64,000 nucleotides of DNA from JBFWUW01 sp050247075 (lineage in GTDB: Bacteria; Planctomycetota; Planctomycetia; Pirellulales; JBFWUW01): NCBI GenBank assembly GCA_050247075.1, contig JBFWUW010000027.1:18656-82655 (forward strand), in the 5' to 3' direction. Positions 15,139 to 24,806 of this stretch are shown here, piece after piece (the stretch's first letter is position 1; the number at the start of each line of letters is the position of its first letter). The notes beneath the pieces are model-generated. The model did no database searches, was not told where the DNA came from, and worked only from the letters and a program-made list of their open reading frames with translations. Both the position numbers and the translations under genes were made by a program.

Positions 15139-16911
15139 ATGGGTCGAATGCCTTGGCATTGGCGGGCGTTGGCGATTCTTTGCCTTGCCTGGCAGACCAC
15201 CCAAGTTTGCCTGGCCGTTGGGCCGTCTGCCGGTCGGCCCCGTCCGCCCGCTTCGCTGACCGCAACCCCCGACGAATGTCGCGAGTTTATCCGCCAGGGG
15301 CAAGCCTTTGTCCTGCAACACGCTGCCTCACCCGATGCCCCGCGGGTGCTGCTCGATATCGTGGGGATGGCATTGGTGCTGGACGATACCCCGCTGGCCA
15401 ACTCGGCTCGCGGCCAATTGCTGTACGACTATCCGCACAGCCCAGCCGTGCCGATCGTGCTGGCTCAATCTAAAGATGCCGAGGCATTCCGCGGTTTCCT
15501 CGGCGAACGCTTGGACAGCATCACAGGGACCATCGACTATAGTCTGGCCCAAAAGCATTGCGCGGCGGTAGACCGCGGCATACTCCACTTTGGCAGTGAC
15601 GTGCTGAAGGGGAGTAGTTTTGCGACAAAGACGGCGATGCTGGCGCGGATCGCCAAGCTGGACGCGTTAGCCGTAGCGGGCCAAGAAGCGGCCAGCAAGA
15701 CCGAAGACAAAGACACCAAGAAAGTTATCGCCATCGTCTTCGATGAAGCTCGCACCAATCTCGACAAGGTCGTGGCGCTGCACGGCCAAGGCGACGTTCT
15801 CGCCCGCTGGTGCGAGAAGCTGCTGCGGCCGCGTCTCGCCCCGGCCGATGCGGCCACGCGCACCATTGTTCGGATCGACGCCGAAAACCATCTGCTCGAC
15901 CTGGAATTCGCCCAGGCCTTGCCGATCGTCGAACAGTTGCTGGCCGGCGGCGACGAACCCTCGCTGCGCTATTTTCAGGTCTGGTCGCTGGCAGCCCTCG
16001 ATCGGCATGACGAAGCCGAGGATGCGTTGGCCGTCTTCCGCCAGGCCCATCCCGATAGTGAATGGCTAAGCATGGCCGAGGAAGTCGCCGCCGACCGCCA
16101 GGCCCACGGCCAGCGGCTGCTGGACTACGCCCGCGACCTGGCGGCTGTGGGCCGCGACTTGGCATCCGGTTTGGATAAGTTCGAGGCAACGCTAGAGTAT
16201 CTGCCGTCGGAACGGCCTCCGTTCAGCCTGTACGTCGGGTACGATGCCAGCAACGCCCAGTTACAGGCCAGCGTTGCCCGGGCCGACAAGCCCCTGCTGG
16301 CCTATCGTACGGTGGGGGGTGAAAGCTGGGCCTATCTGGGGGAGAGCCACGAAACACTGCACTTGCCCGGCCAAGGTGTTTTTCCGATTCCCAGCGGTAA
16401 AATCCAGCGCCAAGAAGGGGACTCGTTCAGCTTCAATTTTAACTTTCAGATGAGCGAAGATCCCAGTGCATTGGGCGAAACGCAAAAGTCGACACTCGAC
16501 TCGCCCTATCTCTCTTCCGGGCCAGGTGTGCTGATGCTGCTGAAGGCGTTTGTCCCCGCGGGTTCTTGTTTGGGAGAGCCGCAGCGGATTGGCGAGAATG
16601 TGCGCTACACCTGGAAACGGCCCCGCGTTGACAAAGCCGAGTTCCGGCTGGCCACCTGCGATGTTTCCACCAGCGGCAAGCTGCTGGCGATTGAGTTGGA
16701 CGACGGCCTGTGGCGCGTAAGCGATATCCGTTATGGACGCGGCACGCCTGGCCTGAAACCTCCAGCCTGGCCAGATGCACCCGAGACGGAAGTCGCGGAA
16801 ATTGATGCATCGGTCGCTCTCAAACTCATGACGGCCGTTTTGTCGTTTTGGTCCGACCTGAGTCAATCCGACAGTCCCGATCCAACCGCCACGGGCGGCA
16901 CACCGCCTTGA
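15139..16911 (+). CDS. Secreted repeat-containing protein, paralogue 1
   Basis: A 590-residue protein; the ATG follows a GGGAGG ribosome binding site. It has a Sec signal peptide (about residues 9-26, ALAILCLAWQTTQVCLAV). The rest is mostly alpha-helical with TPR-like spacing (for example QALPIVEQLLAGGDEPSLRY and ALDRHDEAEDALAVFRQAHP), then a beta-rich C-terminal third (GKLLAIELDDGLWRVSDIRYG). It is followed after 35 nt by a clear paralogue with the same order of segments and the same ending. No enzyme motif is visible. Probably an envelope protein of a planctomycete-specific family (inference). Confidence 0.75.
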   Translation: MGRMPWHWRALAILCLAWQTTQVCLAVGPSAGRPRPPASLTATPDECREFIRQGQAFVLQHAASPDAPRVLLDIVGMALVLDDTPLANSARGQLLYDYPHSPAVPIVLAQSKDAEAFRGFLGERLDSITGTIDYSLAQKHCAAVDRGILHFGSDVLKGSSFATKTAMLARIAKLDALAVAGQEAASKTEDKDTKKVIAIVFDEARTNLDKVVALHGQGDVLARWCEKLLRPRLAPADAATRTIVRIDAENHLLDLEFAQALPIVEQLLAGGDEPSLRYFQVWSLAALDRHDEAEDALAVFRQAHPDSEWLSMAEEVAADRQAHGQRLLDYARDLAAVGRDLASGLDKFEATLEYLPSERPPFSLYVGYDASNAQLQASVARADKPLLAYRTVGGESWAYLGESHETLHLPGQGVFPIPSGKIQRQEGDSFSFNFNFQMSEDPSALGETQKSTLDSPYLSSGPGVLMLLKAFVPAGSCLGEPQRIGENVRYTWKRPRVDKAEFRLATCDVSTSGKLLAIELDDGLWRVSDIRYGRGTPGLKPPAWPDAPETEVAEIDASVALKLMTAVLSFWSDLSQSDSPDPTATGGTPP

Positions 16912-16946
16912 GAGTTGGTCATTTCTTACCCACGTAAAGGCCGAAC

Positions 16947-18671
16947 ATGCCAACCTGGACATATCTACCACGGGCCATTGCTTGGCTGGCCTGCTTGCTG
17001 GCGGCCGCACCCGCCCTGGGGGCCGAGATTGCCAGCGATCCGCCGCGGCTGGAGGAATACCAGGCGAAGAATCGGTTGTCGGAATTCTCCGCGGCCGCTT
17101 CGACATTTGTGGAACAGCACCCCGATTCACCGCTGGCGGCCGATGTGCTGACGGACGCACTGTCTGTCGCCATCGATCAAAGGGACGATTACGCCATACG
17201 GCGGTTGAAGGTACGGCTGCTGCTAGACTATCCACAGCCTGCCCGTGTGCGGTTGATGCTGGCTACATTCACCTCCGGGGAGAAGTATGCCAGCTTCTTG
17301 AACGATTGCCTGGGCGATGTCGGCGAGTTGGACCATCCGCAATTGGCGGAGCGGTATTGCCGGGCCATACGTTTTGGCGTGCAACATTGGAAAGGCGACC
17401 CCTTGAAGGATGACGATCTGCTGGTGCGGGCGATGTTGTTGGCCCAGTCAGCCGACGACAAAGGCTTGCTCGATGCTTGCCGCCAGATGTCGGAAAGGAG
17501 CAAAAAACAGGCGGTGCGGGCTGTATCGCTCGAGATATTGGAAGGCCCCCGTGATCCCGTGCGAAAAATTCTCTCGCTGCACGCGCTTAAGGACAACGAC
17601 CATACCCCTTGGTGCAAGTCGTATCTGTTGTCGCGCTTGACCGAGCCTCAACATCAAGACCCGCGGATATTGCTCATCGAAGCCGAGGATTTGTTGATTG
17701 CGGAAAATTGGGCCGAGGCGCTTCCCAAGGTGGCCCTACTGGTGGCCAAGGAGAATCGCCCACAATGGCAATATTGGCAGGTCTTGTGTCTGGCGGCACT
17801 ACGGCGCGATGCCGAGGCGGCACAAGCCTTGGGCCGGTTTCAGTCCACCGCCGATGATCCTTGGCGGGCGATGGCCGCCCGCGTTGTTGAAGCGGAACGC
17901 GGCGCGGACGAGGCATCCCAGCAATTCGCGGCCGCGCTGCTCAAAGTCATGCAAACGCTGGCAACCGACGTGGAACAACTGGAGTGTTGGGGCGAGATTT
18001 CTCCCGTTGATGGCAGCCCCGCGCTGCAAATCTATCTGGGTGCCGATTTGAAACAGTCCGAGTTGCATCTGGCGATCCTTCTTGATAACCAGATGACGTT
18101 GGCGTCGCGGTCGGTTCGTGATGAGTCGTGGTTTATATTGGCCGGCAAGAATTCAATTTATCATTTTCCACGGCGCGGCATGTTGCCGCATGGCGAGTTC
18201 TCACTTTCACGGAATGCCGATGGAACCTTTGGAGGGGCGACGCAATTCGGAGTAAACACCAACGCGACCTACGAACAGACGATCCAGTTCTATCGTAGCG
18301 TCGTCGAGTCGCCCTGTTTCACGACCACCGCAGGCGTGCGGGCCTTGCTGGAAAGGGGCATGCAAAAGGGCGAATTCCCGGTCATATCGCGGGTTGACCA
18401 GAGCGGTACCCGTTTCGCCTGGATCACGCCGGGAGTAAGCCGGCCGATAATGGATGAAATCAAGTTTCAGCTCAATCCACACGGCCGATTGGTTCTGGTG
18501 GAAAGCGGACGATACCGCCTGTCGAAGATTCGCTATGGCCGTAGCGGAGAGTTCACGATGCAGCCGCCCGACTGGCCGCAGTTTCCTCAGATCGAGAAAT
18601 CGAAGGTCGATAAAGACTTCCTGACAGTATTCATGCAATCGTTGGCCAGCCTGGCTTCATTCGCCCAGTAG
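16947..18671 (+). CDS. Secreted repeat-containing protein, paralogue 2
   Basis: A 574-residue protein with a signal peptide (about residues 8-25, cut near AAPALGAEI). It matches paralogue 1 along most of its length: the LLLDYPQPARVRLMLA versus LLYDYPHSPAVPIVLA segment, the ALPKVALLVAKENRPQWQYWQVLCLAALRRDAEAA TPR-like block (in parts), and the C-terminal GRLVLVESGRYRLSKIRYGR versus GKLLAIELDDGLWRVSDIRYGR ending. The pair probably arose by tandem duplication and shares an operon. No function is assigned. Confidence 0.75.
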   Translation: MPTWTYLPRAIAWLACLLAAAPALGAEIASDPPRLEEYQAKNRLSEFSAAASTFVEQHPDSPLAADVLTDALSVAIDQRDDYAIRRLKVRLLLDYPQPARVRLMLATFTSGEKYASFLNDCLGDVGELDHPQLAERYCRAIRFGVQHWKGDPLKDDDLLVRAMLLAQSADDKGLLDACRQMSERSKKQAVRAVSLEILEGPRDPVRKILSLHALKDNDHTPWCKSYLLSRLTEPQHQDPRILLIEAEDLLIAENWAEALPKVALLVAKENRPQWQYWQVLCLAALRRDAEAAQALGRFQSTADDPWRAMAARVVEAERGADEASQQFAAALLKVMQTLATDVEQLECWGEISPVDGSPALQIYLGADLKQSELHLAILLDNQMTLASRSVRDESWFILAGKNSIYHFPRRGMLPHGEFSLSRNADGTFGGATQFGVNTNATYEQTIQFYRSVVESPCFTTTAGVRALLERGMQKGEFPVISRVDQSGTRFAWITPGVSRPIMDEIKFQLNPHGRLVLVESGRYRLSKIRYGRSGEFTMQPPDWPQFPQIEKSKVDKDFLTVFMQSLASLASFAQ

Positions 18672-18745
18672 GTTGCCGCTTGATACGCGACCTTCGCCCG
18701 CCCATCAGCGGACATTAAAAATTGAAATAAAATATTAAAGATCTA

Positions 18746-18774
18746 TTTAAATACGTTATTGTAATGTGTATAAT
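18746..18774 (+). promoter_or_regulatory. Sigma70-like promoter with perfect -10 in a gene-free region
   Basis: TTTAAA at 18746-18751, a 17-nt spacer and TATAAT at 18769-18774. It lies in an AT-rich island with no coding gene downstream on the plus strand for several kb. About 10 nt after the -10 a GCCTG/CAGGC hairpin is followed by TTTTTT. A very short RNA is possible, or the site is fortuitous. Confidence 0.35.
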
Positions 18775-19256
18775 GGCCTCTGCCTGGTTCCGCGCGCAGG
18801 CGTAGATTTTTTGTGCCAAGTGATGGCGTGGATCCAGCTTGAACCGCCGTCTCCGTCCTGGTGCCGCATGCTTGAAAACATGGCTGCGGACACCCGGGCG
18901 TCCGGCGGGCTATTATTTTACGGCTACCGTTGTCGGCTGGGCGGCTGTTTGAGGGGACAGCGTTTTCGTCATCCATTCCTCGACCGCCATGTACGTGCCG
19001 CGGGGCCTGGCCATATTTTTGAAACGCGATTCCCGCGTGCGGCGCTATCGGTGCGCGCTGGCCTGGAGGGGCCGTTTTCTGGCGGTGATCGACGACAATC
19101 GGTACCCGCACCACAACCCATGGTGGAACAGGTCACGCGGCCGCGAGGACCAAAAGCCCCGCGATTTCCCGGAGATATGCCGTTTTGCTACCTGCACCAC
19201 ACCGTGAAATGGTGTGGGTAACGTGGAACGAGATGCTTCCAACCACAACATCGGCC

Positions 19257-19284
19257 CCCCTCTCCCGGTACTCCGGGAGAGGGG
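19257..19284. repeat. Palindromic repeat, family E
   Basis: CCCCTCTCCCGGTACTCCGG (continuing GAGAGGGG) is a near-perfect palindrome. The core recurs at 55324-55349. Confidence 0.85.
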
Positions 19285-19313
19285 ATGGGGGTGAGAGCAG
19301 CACCGCCATCGAC

Positions 19314-19437
19314 GATCCATGCCCATCATCGCCGCGCAAGAAGCAGCATCCACTCGCGCATCAAGCCGGCAAAGCTGGAGCTTCGCGGCTACGTGTACCC
19401 GCCCCCTCGAAACACGGCACGAATGGAACAGATAACG
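19314..19437 (-). repeat. Family F dispersed repeat (third copy, inverted)
   Basis: Read on the minus strand it matches the element at the right end of the window in order: CTGTTCCATT, GCCGTGTTT, a G-run, GTAGCCGC, AGCTTTGCCGGCTTGATG and a terminal GATGGGCATGG. Overall identity to the copy at 63874 is high in these blocks, with small indels between them. Confidence 0.75.
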
Positions 19438-19537
19438 CCAGCTATACGGCACTTTCGGCCAAAACTAGCAAAACAATCGTTTCACCCTTCCGCCTTTCCC
19501 ACCGCCGCCTTCCGAAATCGATCGGCCCGGTACTCGC

Positions 19538-22500
19538 CTATTTGCGGCCTGGCTTGCCTTGCGGCAGTTGCCCCAGGTCCAAGAAGCGGGCGTCGTCTAC
19601 TTGCACATGATTTGACGATTTCCAGTACTTGATTTTATTGGCCGCCAGATTCTTCACTGGTCCCCCCACGCGCTGCTGCTGCGAGAGTTCCGCCGCCACC
19701 CGGCCTGCCCCTTCCAGCACCATCAAGTCCTTGGCCTGGTTGTAGGTAATGCGGTTGGCCCGGGCGGTGTAGGTTTGCCCTTCGACAAAGGCATTTTCCG
19801 AGGCATCCAGCTCCATGTGCGGCTCGCTTCCTCCCACGCCCGGCATTTGCATGGCCTCCAGCCGGTCGCACGTTAGCAGTGCGCTTTCGGGTCCTAGGCC
19901 GCCGTCGGCATCGGGGTCGATCACGCTGTTCCAGGCAGCGACCGGGCCGTAGATGGCTTTCACCTGCTCGTCGAAGCGGACCTGCTTGCGATGGATATTG
20001 CCCGACATCCCTTTTTGAAAGCGGACATGCATGTAGTTCAGCCCGTCGCGGTCCTTGGCCGTCGGTTCCTTGGCGGCGTTGGCGGCATTCAAATTGGGCA
20101 GCGTTGCCTCGCTAGCCGGAGGGCCGCGCGTGACGCGGGTGATCCAGCCGGGCCCTTGGGCCGCCAGTTCGCCGCTGATTTGGTTGACCATCAGATCGGC
20201 CGTGTTGAGCCGTTCGATGGTCAGCAGCCCGCGTTCGTCAAAGGTTTGCGAAACTCCTTCCACGCCTTGGCGGCAATGGACCGACTTTACCTGCGGGCGG
20301 GCCTCTTGCTTGGTCTCGACAAAGTCCACCCGCTTGTCGAAGTTGACTTCCAAATTGGCCGTTTTGAGCAATTGGTTGGGGCGGTTCGCCTCGACCTTGT
20401 GCTCAAAGATGGCCTGCTGTCCGTCGAACCGCATCTTGCCGCGCCAGGTAACGTCCAGTTGCCGCGGACCCTCGGCATGTCCCTGTTTGTCTTGATCGAC
20501 CAACAACGACAAGCCCCCTGGGCCGTCGATCCACAGCCGGTTCGTCTGCTGGTTGAGATTGATTTCGTCACCATGCATGGACAGGCCACGGCCATCAACG
20601 CGGGCCGGCTTGCCTGTGACAGCCACGGCGGTCGCGGTCGGCGTGAGGCGAACAACGTGCAAGCGGTCTCCTTGCACCAGCAGTGGCTTTTCGGAGGCCT
20701 GCGGCGATTCGACCTCGGCAAAACGGGCCATGCCATCGACCAGGGCCTCGGTCAGTTCCGAAGTCGCTCCGGACAGCCGAACCTGAATCTGCAACAGCCG
20801 GCCCGACACTTCAAACCGTTGGTTCGGATCGCCCACAGGCACGGCCCGCGCCGAACGCGGCGCGGCTGGTGGAGCAGCCGGAGCGGCAGCGCCCGGTTGC
20901 GCCAAGGTGGGCCCGGCCGACGGATTGGCCGCGGCGGAAGCGGGAGTTGGCTGCGCGGCGGCAGCTTCCGGTTGGACCTCACGGTATTGCACCGGAATCA
21001 ACGTCGATTGGGAAGATTCACCCGGGCCCACACGACGGCGTTCGCGGATCTGCGCAGGCTGTGGGGATTGCTCGCGCGAAGGCCGTGCCTCATAGGCGAC
21101 GATTCTCACCGCGTGGCCGGGCCTGGGGTAGCCGGCCTGGGGCGGCCGGGCGACATCGACTTGGGTGAACCAGGTTTCCAACTTGTCAGTTGTGCCAGTC
21201 AATTGCGATGAGTCGAACCGCACGTGGCCTTGGGCCAACAGCCGCCGGGGAGTGACGCCATCGGCACCGTTGGCCGGAAGTTCGCCGCGCGGAGCGTCGG
21301 GGCTTTCCTTAAACCACAGATGAATCTGGTCAGCCGCCAGGCTGCCCGTGCCAGGGCTGGATGCATAAGCGTCTTGATCGATGGTGACAAGCTGCTCCGT
21401 TTCGACCGGATAAGAAAGCAGTTCCTTGGCCCAGCGGACTTCAAAATTCTTCGTCGGATCATCGGGCGAATTGCCGGTCAAACGGCCCGGCCCGACTGCC
21501 TTGATGCGGCCAATTCGGCCCGTTTCACCCGGTTCGTAGTGCAGTTCGCGGGCCACCACCACTTTATCCTCGCGTTCCAGTTCGACATTGGCGCTGGTGC
21601 CAATCAGGTGAACCTGCCGCGTGGCCACAATGTAATCCAACGCCTGGCAACGCCCGGCCACCTGGTCGATGGGCGAGCGAATTGTCACCGGATCGCCACG
21701 GGCTTCCAGCCGCTTGGCTTGCAGCTTGCCCTCGCCGGCGGTATTGCTATCGCTATCCGCCGCGCCGGCGTTGACACGTTCAAACAGAATCTTGAGCAAC
21801 TGGCAAGCAAGTTGGTCGCCGGGCCCGTTACGGCGAATCCGCAGCACATCGACATGCTCCTCGAAGGTGCAGAAGTTCTCCTCGGCATCGAAGTGAAACG
21901 GCCCGCGGCACGAGACTTCCAACGGCGTCTGCGCCGCCGGCTTGCCATCGGCCAGTGTGGCCTTCTCGGGGCCGCGGCCCGAGAAGGCATTTTCCGAGCC
22001 GCCGTTGACCATCATGCGGACCTGCACGTTGCGCAGCAGCGTGAGCGACTTGACGCCGCTGATCTGCGGGCCGTAACGGTTGGTCTGGGCCGTGTCGGAC
22101 AAGAGTTCAATCTTCATGCCCCGGCCGCTGCCGCGCGTATCACCAAAGCGAAACTTGATCGGGCTGCCGGTGGTGATGGAATCGGCATCCAGATCGACAT
22201 CGCGCGTTTCGATCAGCAGATCGTCGGCCGGTCCCGGTTCCCGGTAGTCGCTGCGAATGGTGATCGCCCCTTGCAGCGTACCGGCCACCAGCTTGCCCAC
22301 GCTGCCGCGGGTCAGCTCAAACGGTTGGTCGAACTCCAGGATGGCTCCCTCGGGCGCTTCCAAGATCACGGCTTGGCGCAGGCGTTCTTCCTCCGATGCG
22401 GTTTCGCGATCGGGCAGAAAGACCATCGCGCACGGCTTCACGCGAACGCGGCCATCGGGCAAGGTGGTGTACTCGTCCAGCAACAGCTTGCCGCGGCTGT

Positions 22501-22768
22501 TTTCCAGTACTTTCGGCTTTTTACGCAGGGGCCAATCGTCGGGCTTGAACCAACGGGCCAGCTCTCGAACTTGCAATTCCTGGAGATTCTCGGGCTGGCC
22601 TCTTCCGGCGGACCCGCGCGTCTGGGCCAGCGAAGGGGCGGGAGCCTTGGCCGTCGGTTCGATGAATGGCACCGCCAGCAGCCGATAAGCCCAAAACGCC
22701 AGCGCCACGACCAGCCCCATGGTCGCGATCCGCCGCAGTCGAGTTGAGATCAGCTTGAAGGAATTCAC
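19538..22768 (-). CDS. Giant LptC/OstA-like membrane-anchored protein
   Basis: A 1076-residue protein from a GTG start. A single N-terminal anchor helix (RRIATMGLVVALAFWAYRLL) is followed by a Pro/Ala-rich stretch. Several hundred residues of OstA/LptA-like beta-jellyroll repeats follow, recognisable by segments such as GRVRVKPCAMVFLPD, LHYEPGETGRIGRIKAVGPG, GDEINLNQQTNRLWIDGPGG and ARANRITYNQAKDLMVLEGAG. A Pro/Ala/Gln-rich linker interrupts near residue 590-640. LptC and LptA carry lipopolysaccharide across the periplasm; single proteins are about 190 residues. It is the last gene after kdsD and kdsC on the minus strand, which supports a lipopolysaccharide-export role. The function is inferred. 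Confidence 0.75.
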   Translation of the reverse strand: MNSFKLISTRLRRIATMGLVVALAFWAYRLLAVPFIEPTAKAPAPSLAQTRGSAGRGQPENLQELQVRELARWFKPDDWPLRKKPKVLENSRGKLLLDEYTTLPDGRVRVKPCAMVFLPDRETASEEERLRQAVILEAPEGAILEFDQPFELTRGSVGKLVAGTLQGAITIRSDYREPGPADDLLIETRDVDLDADSITTGSPIKFRFGDTRGSGRGMKIELLSDTAQTNRYGPQISGVKSLTLLRNVQVRMMVNGGSENAFSGRGPEKATLADGKPAAQTPLEVSCRGPFHFDAEENFCTFEEHVDVLRIRRNGPGDQLACQLLKILFERVNAGAADSDSNTAGEGKLQAKRLEARGDPVTIRSPIDQVAGRCQALDYIVATRQVHLIGTSANVELEREDKVVVARELHYEPGETGRIGRIKAVGPGRLTGNSPDDPTKNFEVRWAKELLSYPVETEQLVTIDQDAYASSPGTGSLAADQIHLWFKESPDAPRGELPANGADGVTPRRLLAQGHVRFDSSQLTGTTDKLETWFTQVDVARPPQAGYPRPGHAVRIVAYEARPSREQSPQPAQIRERRRVGPGESSQSTLIPVQYREVQPEAAAAQPTPASAAANPSAGPTLAQPGAAAPAAPPAAPRSARAVPVGDPNQRFEVSGRLLQIQVRLSGATSELTEALVDGMARFAEVESPQASEKPLLVQGDRLHVVRLTPTATAVAVTGKPARVDGRGLSMHGDEINLNQQTNRLWIDGPGGLSLLVDQDKQGHAEGPRQLDVTWRGKMRFDGQQAIFEHKVEANRPNQLLKTANLEVNFDKRVDFVETKQEARPQVKSVHCRQGVEGVSQTFDERGLLTIERLNTADLMVNQISGELAAQGPGWITRVTRGPPASEATLPNLNAANAAKEPTAKDRDGLNYMHVRFQKGMSGNIHRKQVRFDEQVKAIYGPVAAWNSVIDPDADGGLGPESALLTCDRLEAMQMPGVGGSEPHMELDASENAFVEGQTYTARANRITYNQAKDLMVLEGAGRVAAELSQQQRVGGPVKNLAANKIKYWKSSNHVQVDDARFLDLGQLPQGKPGRK

Positions 22769-22826
22769 AATCGCCCGGTGTCGCCAAGAAGTGTTGCCTT
22801 GCCCGTCGTATTCGTCGCGGTGTCTG

Positions 22827-23348
22827 CTAGCCCTGGTACTTCCTTATGATTTCATCCCATTTTTGTTGCGATTTCAGAATCAGCTCTATCGTCTCGCGAA
22901 CCGCTCCTCTTCCGCCGGGCAGTGCCGTCACGTAGGCCGCGGCTTCCCGCATCTCGGGACAGGCATCTCCCACGGCCACACCCAATCCCACTTGCATCAG
23001 CACCGCCAGGTCGGGCAGGTCGTCGCCGATATAGGCGATCTGCCGCAGTTCCAAGTTCGACTCGGCGGCTATCTCTTTCACGGCGGCCAGTTTGTCTTCA
23101 ACACCCTGGCGAATCAGCTCAATCTCTAGCTCCGCGGCCCGCGTCTTGACGACGTGCGAACTGCGGCCCGTCACCAACCCAAACTTTCCCCCAGCCCTTT
23201 GAAACAACCGAATGCCCAAGCCGTCGCGAATGTTGAATTCCTTCGACTCGATGCCCTGGTTGTTAAGAATCACGCCTCCGTCGGTGAGCACGCCATCAAT
23301 GTCGGACAGCAGCAACTCAATCGGCTGGCAACGCTCGGACAATTTCAT
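22827..23348 (-). CDS. kdsC: KDO-8-phosphate phosphatase (HAD superfamily)
   Basis: A 173-residue protein of normal length. It hydrolyses 3-deoxy-D-manno-octulosonate 8-phosphate to KDO, a core sugar of lipid A. The HAD motif I is LLLSDIDGVLTDGG with the nucleophile Asp and its Asp+2 partner. Motif II is LVTGRSS, Lys of motif III lies in GVEDKLAAVKEI, and motif IV is AYIGDDLPDLAVL. No cap domain is present, as expected for the tetrameric KdsC class. It lies 18 nt after kdsD and 58 nt before the LptC-like gene, forming an operon. Confidence 0.92.
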   Translation of the reverse strand: MKLSERCQPIELLLSDIDGVLTDGGVILNNQGIESKEFNIRDGLGIRLFQRAGGKFGLVTGRSSHVVKTRAAELEIELIRQGVEDKLAAVKEIAAESNLELRQIAYIGDDLPDLAVLMQVGLGVAVGDACPEMREAAAYVTALPGGRGAVRETIELILKSQQKWDEIIRKYQG

Positions 23349-23366
23349 CTACGCACCGCACCTGGA

Positions 23367-24467
23367 TCAGGGTTCGTGGTAAAGGCTCAATTTCACGACT
23401 TCCGCCGCTGTTTGCGGGCCTGTCCCTGCCTGCGCTGCTGGCTGGGCTGACTTTGCCGGCGTCTCGCCCGGTATCATTTGCACAAGATCGGTAATATCGA
23501 TCAATCCTAACGGCTGGCCGGCATGATTTACCACCGGCAATTCGCTGATCTGGTGCCTCGCGATGGTTTCAACGGCATCGGCCAGCAAGGCCCCGGCCAA
23601 GATGGTTCGCGGCGAACGGGTCATCACCTGGCTGATCGGTTGGTCGAGCGCTTCATCGCGAGTCTTCTCCAGCAGCCTCGCCAGATCGCTATCGGTGAAG
23701 ACTCCCGTAAGGCGGCCCGTGCGGTCAATCAGCATGATGGCTCCGCTCCTGCGGCCAGGGCGGCCGAGCGAAACGTAGACCTGCCGAATGGTTTGCTCGT
23801 CGAGCGCCACGCGGCACTCGGCCAGCGGCCGCATCTGTTCCTCGACCGGCCACGCCTGGCGGCCCAAGCTGCCCCCAGGGTGAAAGCGATGGAAGTCCTC
23901 GCGGCGAAATCCGCGCCACCGGCTAGTCGTCAAAGCCAAGGCGTCTCCCAAGGCCAGCATGGCGGCGGTGCTGGTGCTGGGGGCCAGGCCGTGCGGACAG
24001 GCTTCCGGCTTGTTGCCTGTTTCCAACACGACCGTGGCCACGCGGCCCAGGCTGCTGCGCGGGTGGCTGGTGATAGCCACCAGCGGCAGGCCGAGCTGCC
24101 GAATGAAGGGCAGCAGCCGCAATATCTCTTCGGTCTCGCCGCTGTTGGAAAGGACCACGGCCACGTCGCCCTGGCGCAAACGCCCAAGATCGCCATGCAC
24201 GGCCTCCGCCGGATGCAGGAAGTGGCTGGGGGTGCCGGTGGAGGCCAGCGTAGCCGCCAGCTTCTGGCCAATGTGCCCTGCCTTGCCAATACCCATGACG
24301 ATGATGCTGCCACGGCACTCGCACAACAATCTCACAGCGCGGCAGAACCGTTCATCCAAACCGGCGGCCAGATCGCCGATGGCGGTTGACTCGGCCATGA
24401 GTACTTGGCGGGCAAAGCCAAGTTGCTCGACCGATTGGAACTCTGGTAGTGACCGCGCGGCATCCAT
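23367..24467 (-). CDS. kdsD: D-arabinose-5-phosphate isomerase (SIS plus two CBS domains), with C-terminal tail
   Basis: A 366-residue protein that converts ribulose 5-phosphate to arabinose 5-phosphate, the first committed step to KDO. The SIS domain (about residues 40-190) has VMGIGKAGHIGQKLAATLASTGTP, SNSGETEEILRLLP and the conserved HPGGSLGR after it. Two CBS domains (about 205-345) follow (TGVFTDSDLARLLE; ISELPVVNHAGQPLGLIDITD). The ATG at 24467 was chosen because the upstream in-frame extension to 24740 is Arg/Pro-rich and not part of the family. About 20 extra residues (Ala/Gln/Thr-rich) follow the CBS pair. It heads the kdsD-kdsC operon. Confidence 0.92.
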   Translation of the reverse strand: MDAARSLPEFQSVEQLGFARQVLMAESTAIGDLAAGLDERFCRAVRLLCECRGSIIVMGIGKAGHIGQKLAATLASTGTPSHFLHPAEAVHGDLGRLRQGDVAVVLSNSGETEEILRLLPFIRQLGLPLVAITSHPRSSLGRVATVVLETGNKPEACPHGLAPSTSTAAMLALGDALALTTSRWRGFRREDFHRFHPGGSLGRQAWPVEEQMRPLAECRVALDEQTIRQVYVSLGRPGRRSGAIMLIDRTGRLTGVFTDSDLARLLEKTRDEALDQPISQVMTRSPRTILAGALLADAVETIARHQISELPVVNHAGQPLGLIDITDLVQMIPGETPAKSAQPAAQAGTGPQTAAEVVKLSLYHEP

Positions 24468-24806
24468 GCTGTCTCGGCCAGGGAGTGGGTGGCTGATACC
24501 AAATAGCGCGCAAGCGTCCCTACTGGCGCGGCGGGCGATTGTATCGAGGGGGCGGAAACGCGGCAATGTAAAGATAGGGCGTGCTAGCAACGGCAGACGC
24601 GGTATTCGCCCGTTTCGCGGTCCTTTTTGCCTGCGCAAGAGGTAAAATCCAGGCGAGGACGTGCCCCAACTGGGCAAGGACTCGGCAAAGTAGTAGAATT
24701 TCCCATTGGCGGTGTCGCGAGCCGCGCGATGGTGTTGCATGCATGACTGTCAACCAATTTTCCCACCCGGCCGCCGCGGCATTGCGGCCCTAGCGAGGTC
24801 GCTACC

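Larger units (their letters stand above)
18672..19537. other. 866-bp convergent intergenic region carrying repeats
   Basis: Both flanking genes end here. No ORF inside has a ribosome binding site or family resemblance. The left 100 bp is very AT-rich (18715-18775). The right half holds a family E palindrome (19257-19284) and a minus-strand copy of the family F element (19314-19437). The middle (18780-19250) is GC-rich and unexplained. Confidence 0.6.

Noticed and set aside
18743..19114. Short ORFs on both strands in the 18.7-19.5 kb region
   Set aside because: No ribosome binding site, no conserved-looking motif, and odd residue composition.
21224..22747. A 507-codon plus-strand ORF inside the LptC/OstA-like gene
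   Set aside because: Antisense shadow of the minus-strand gene; composition is typical of a wrong frame.
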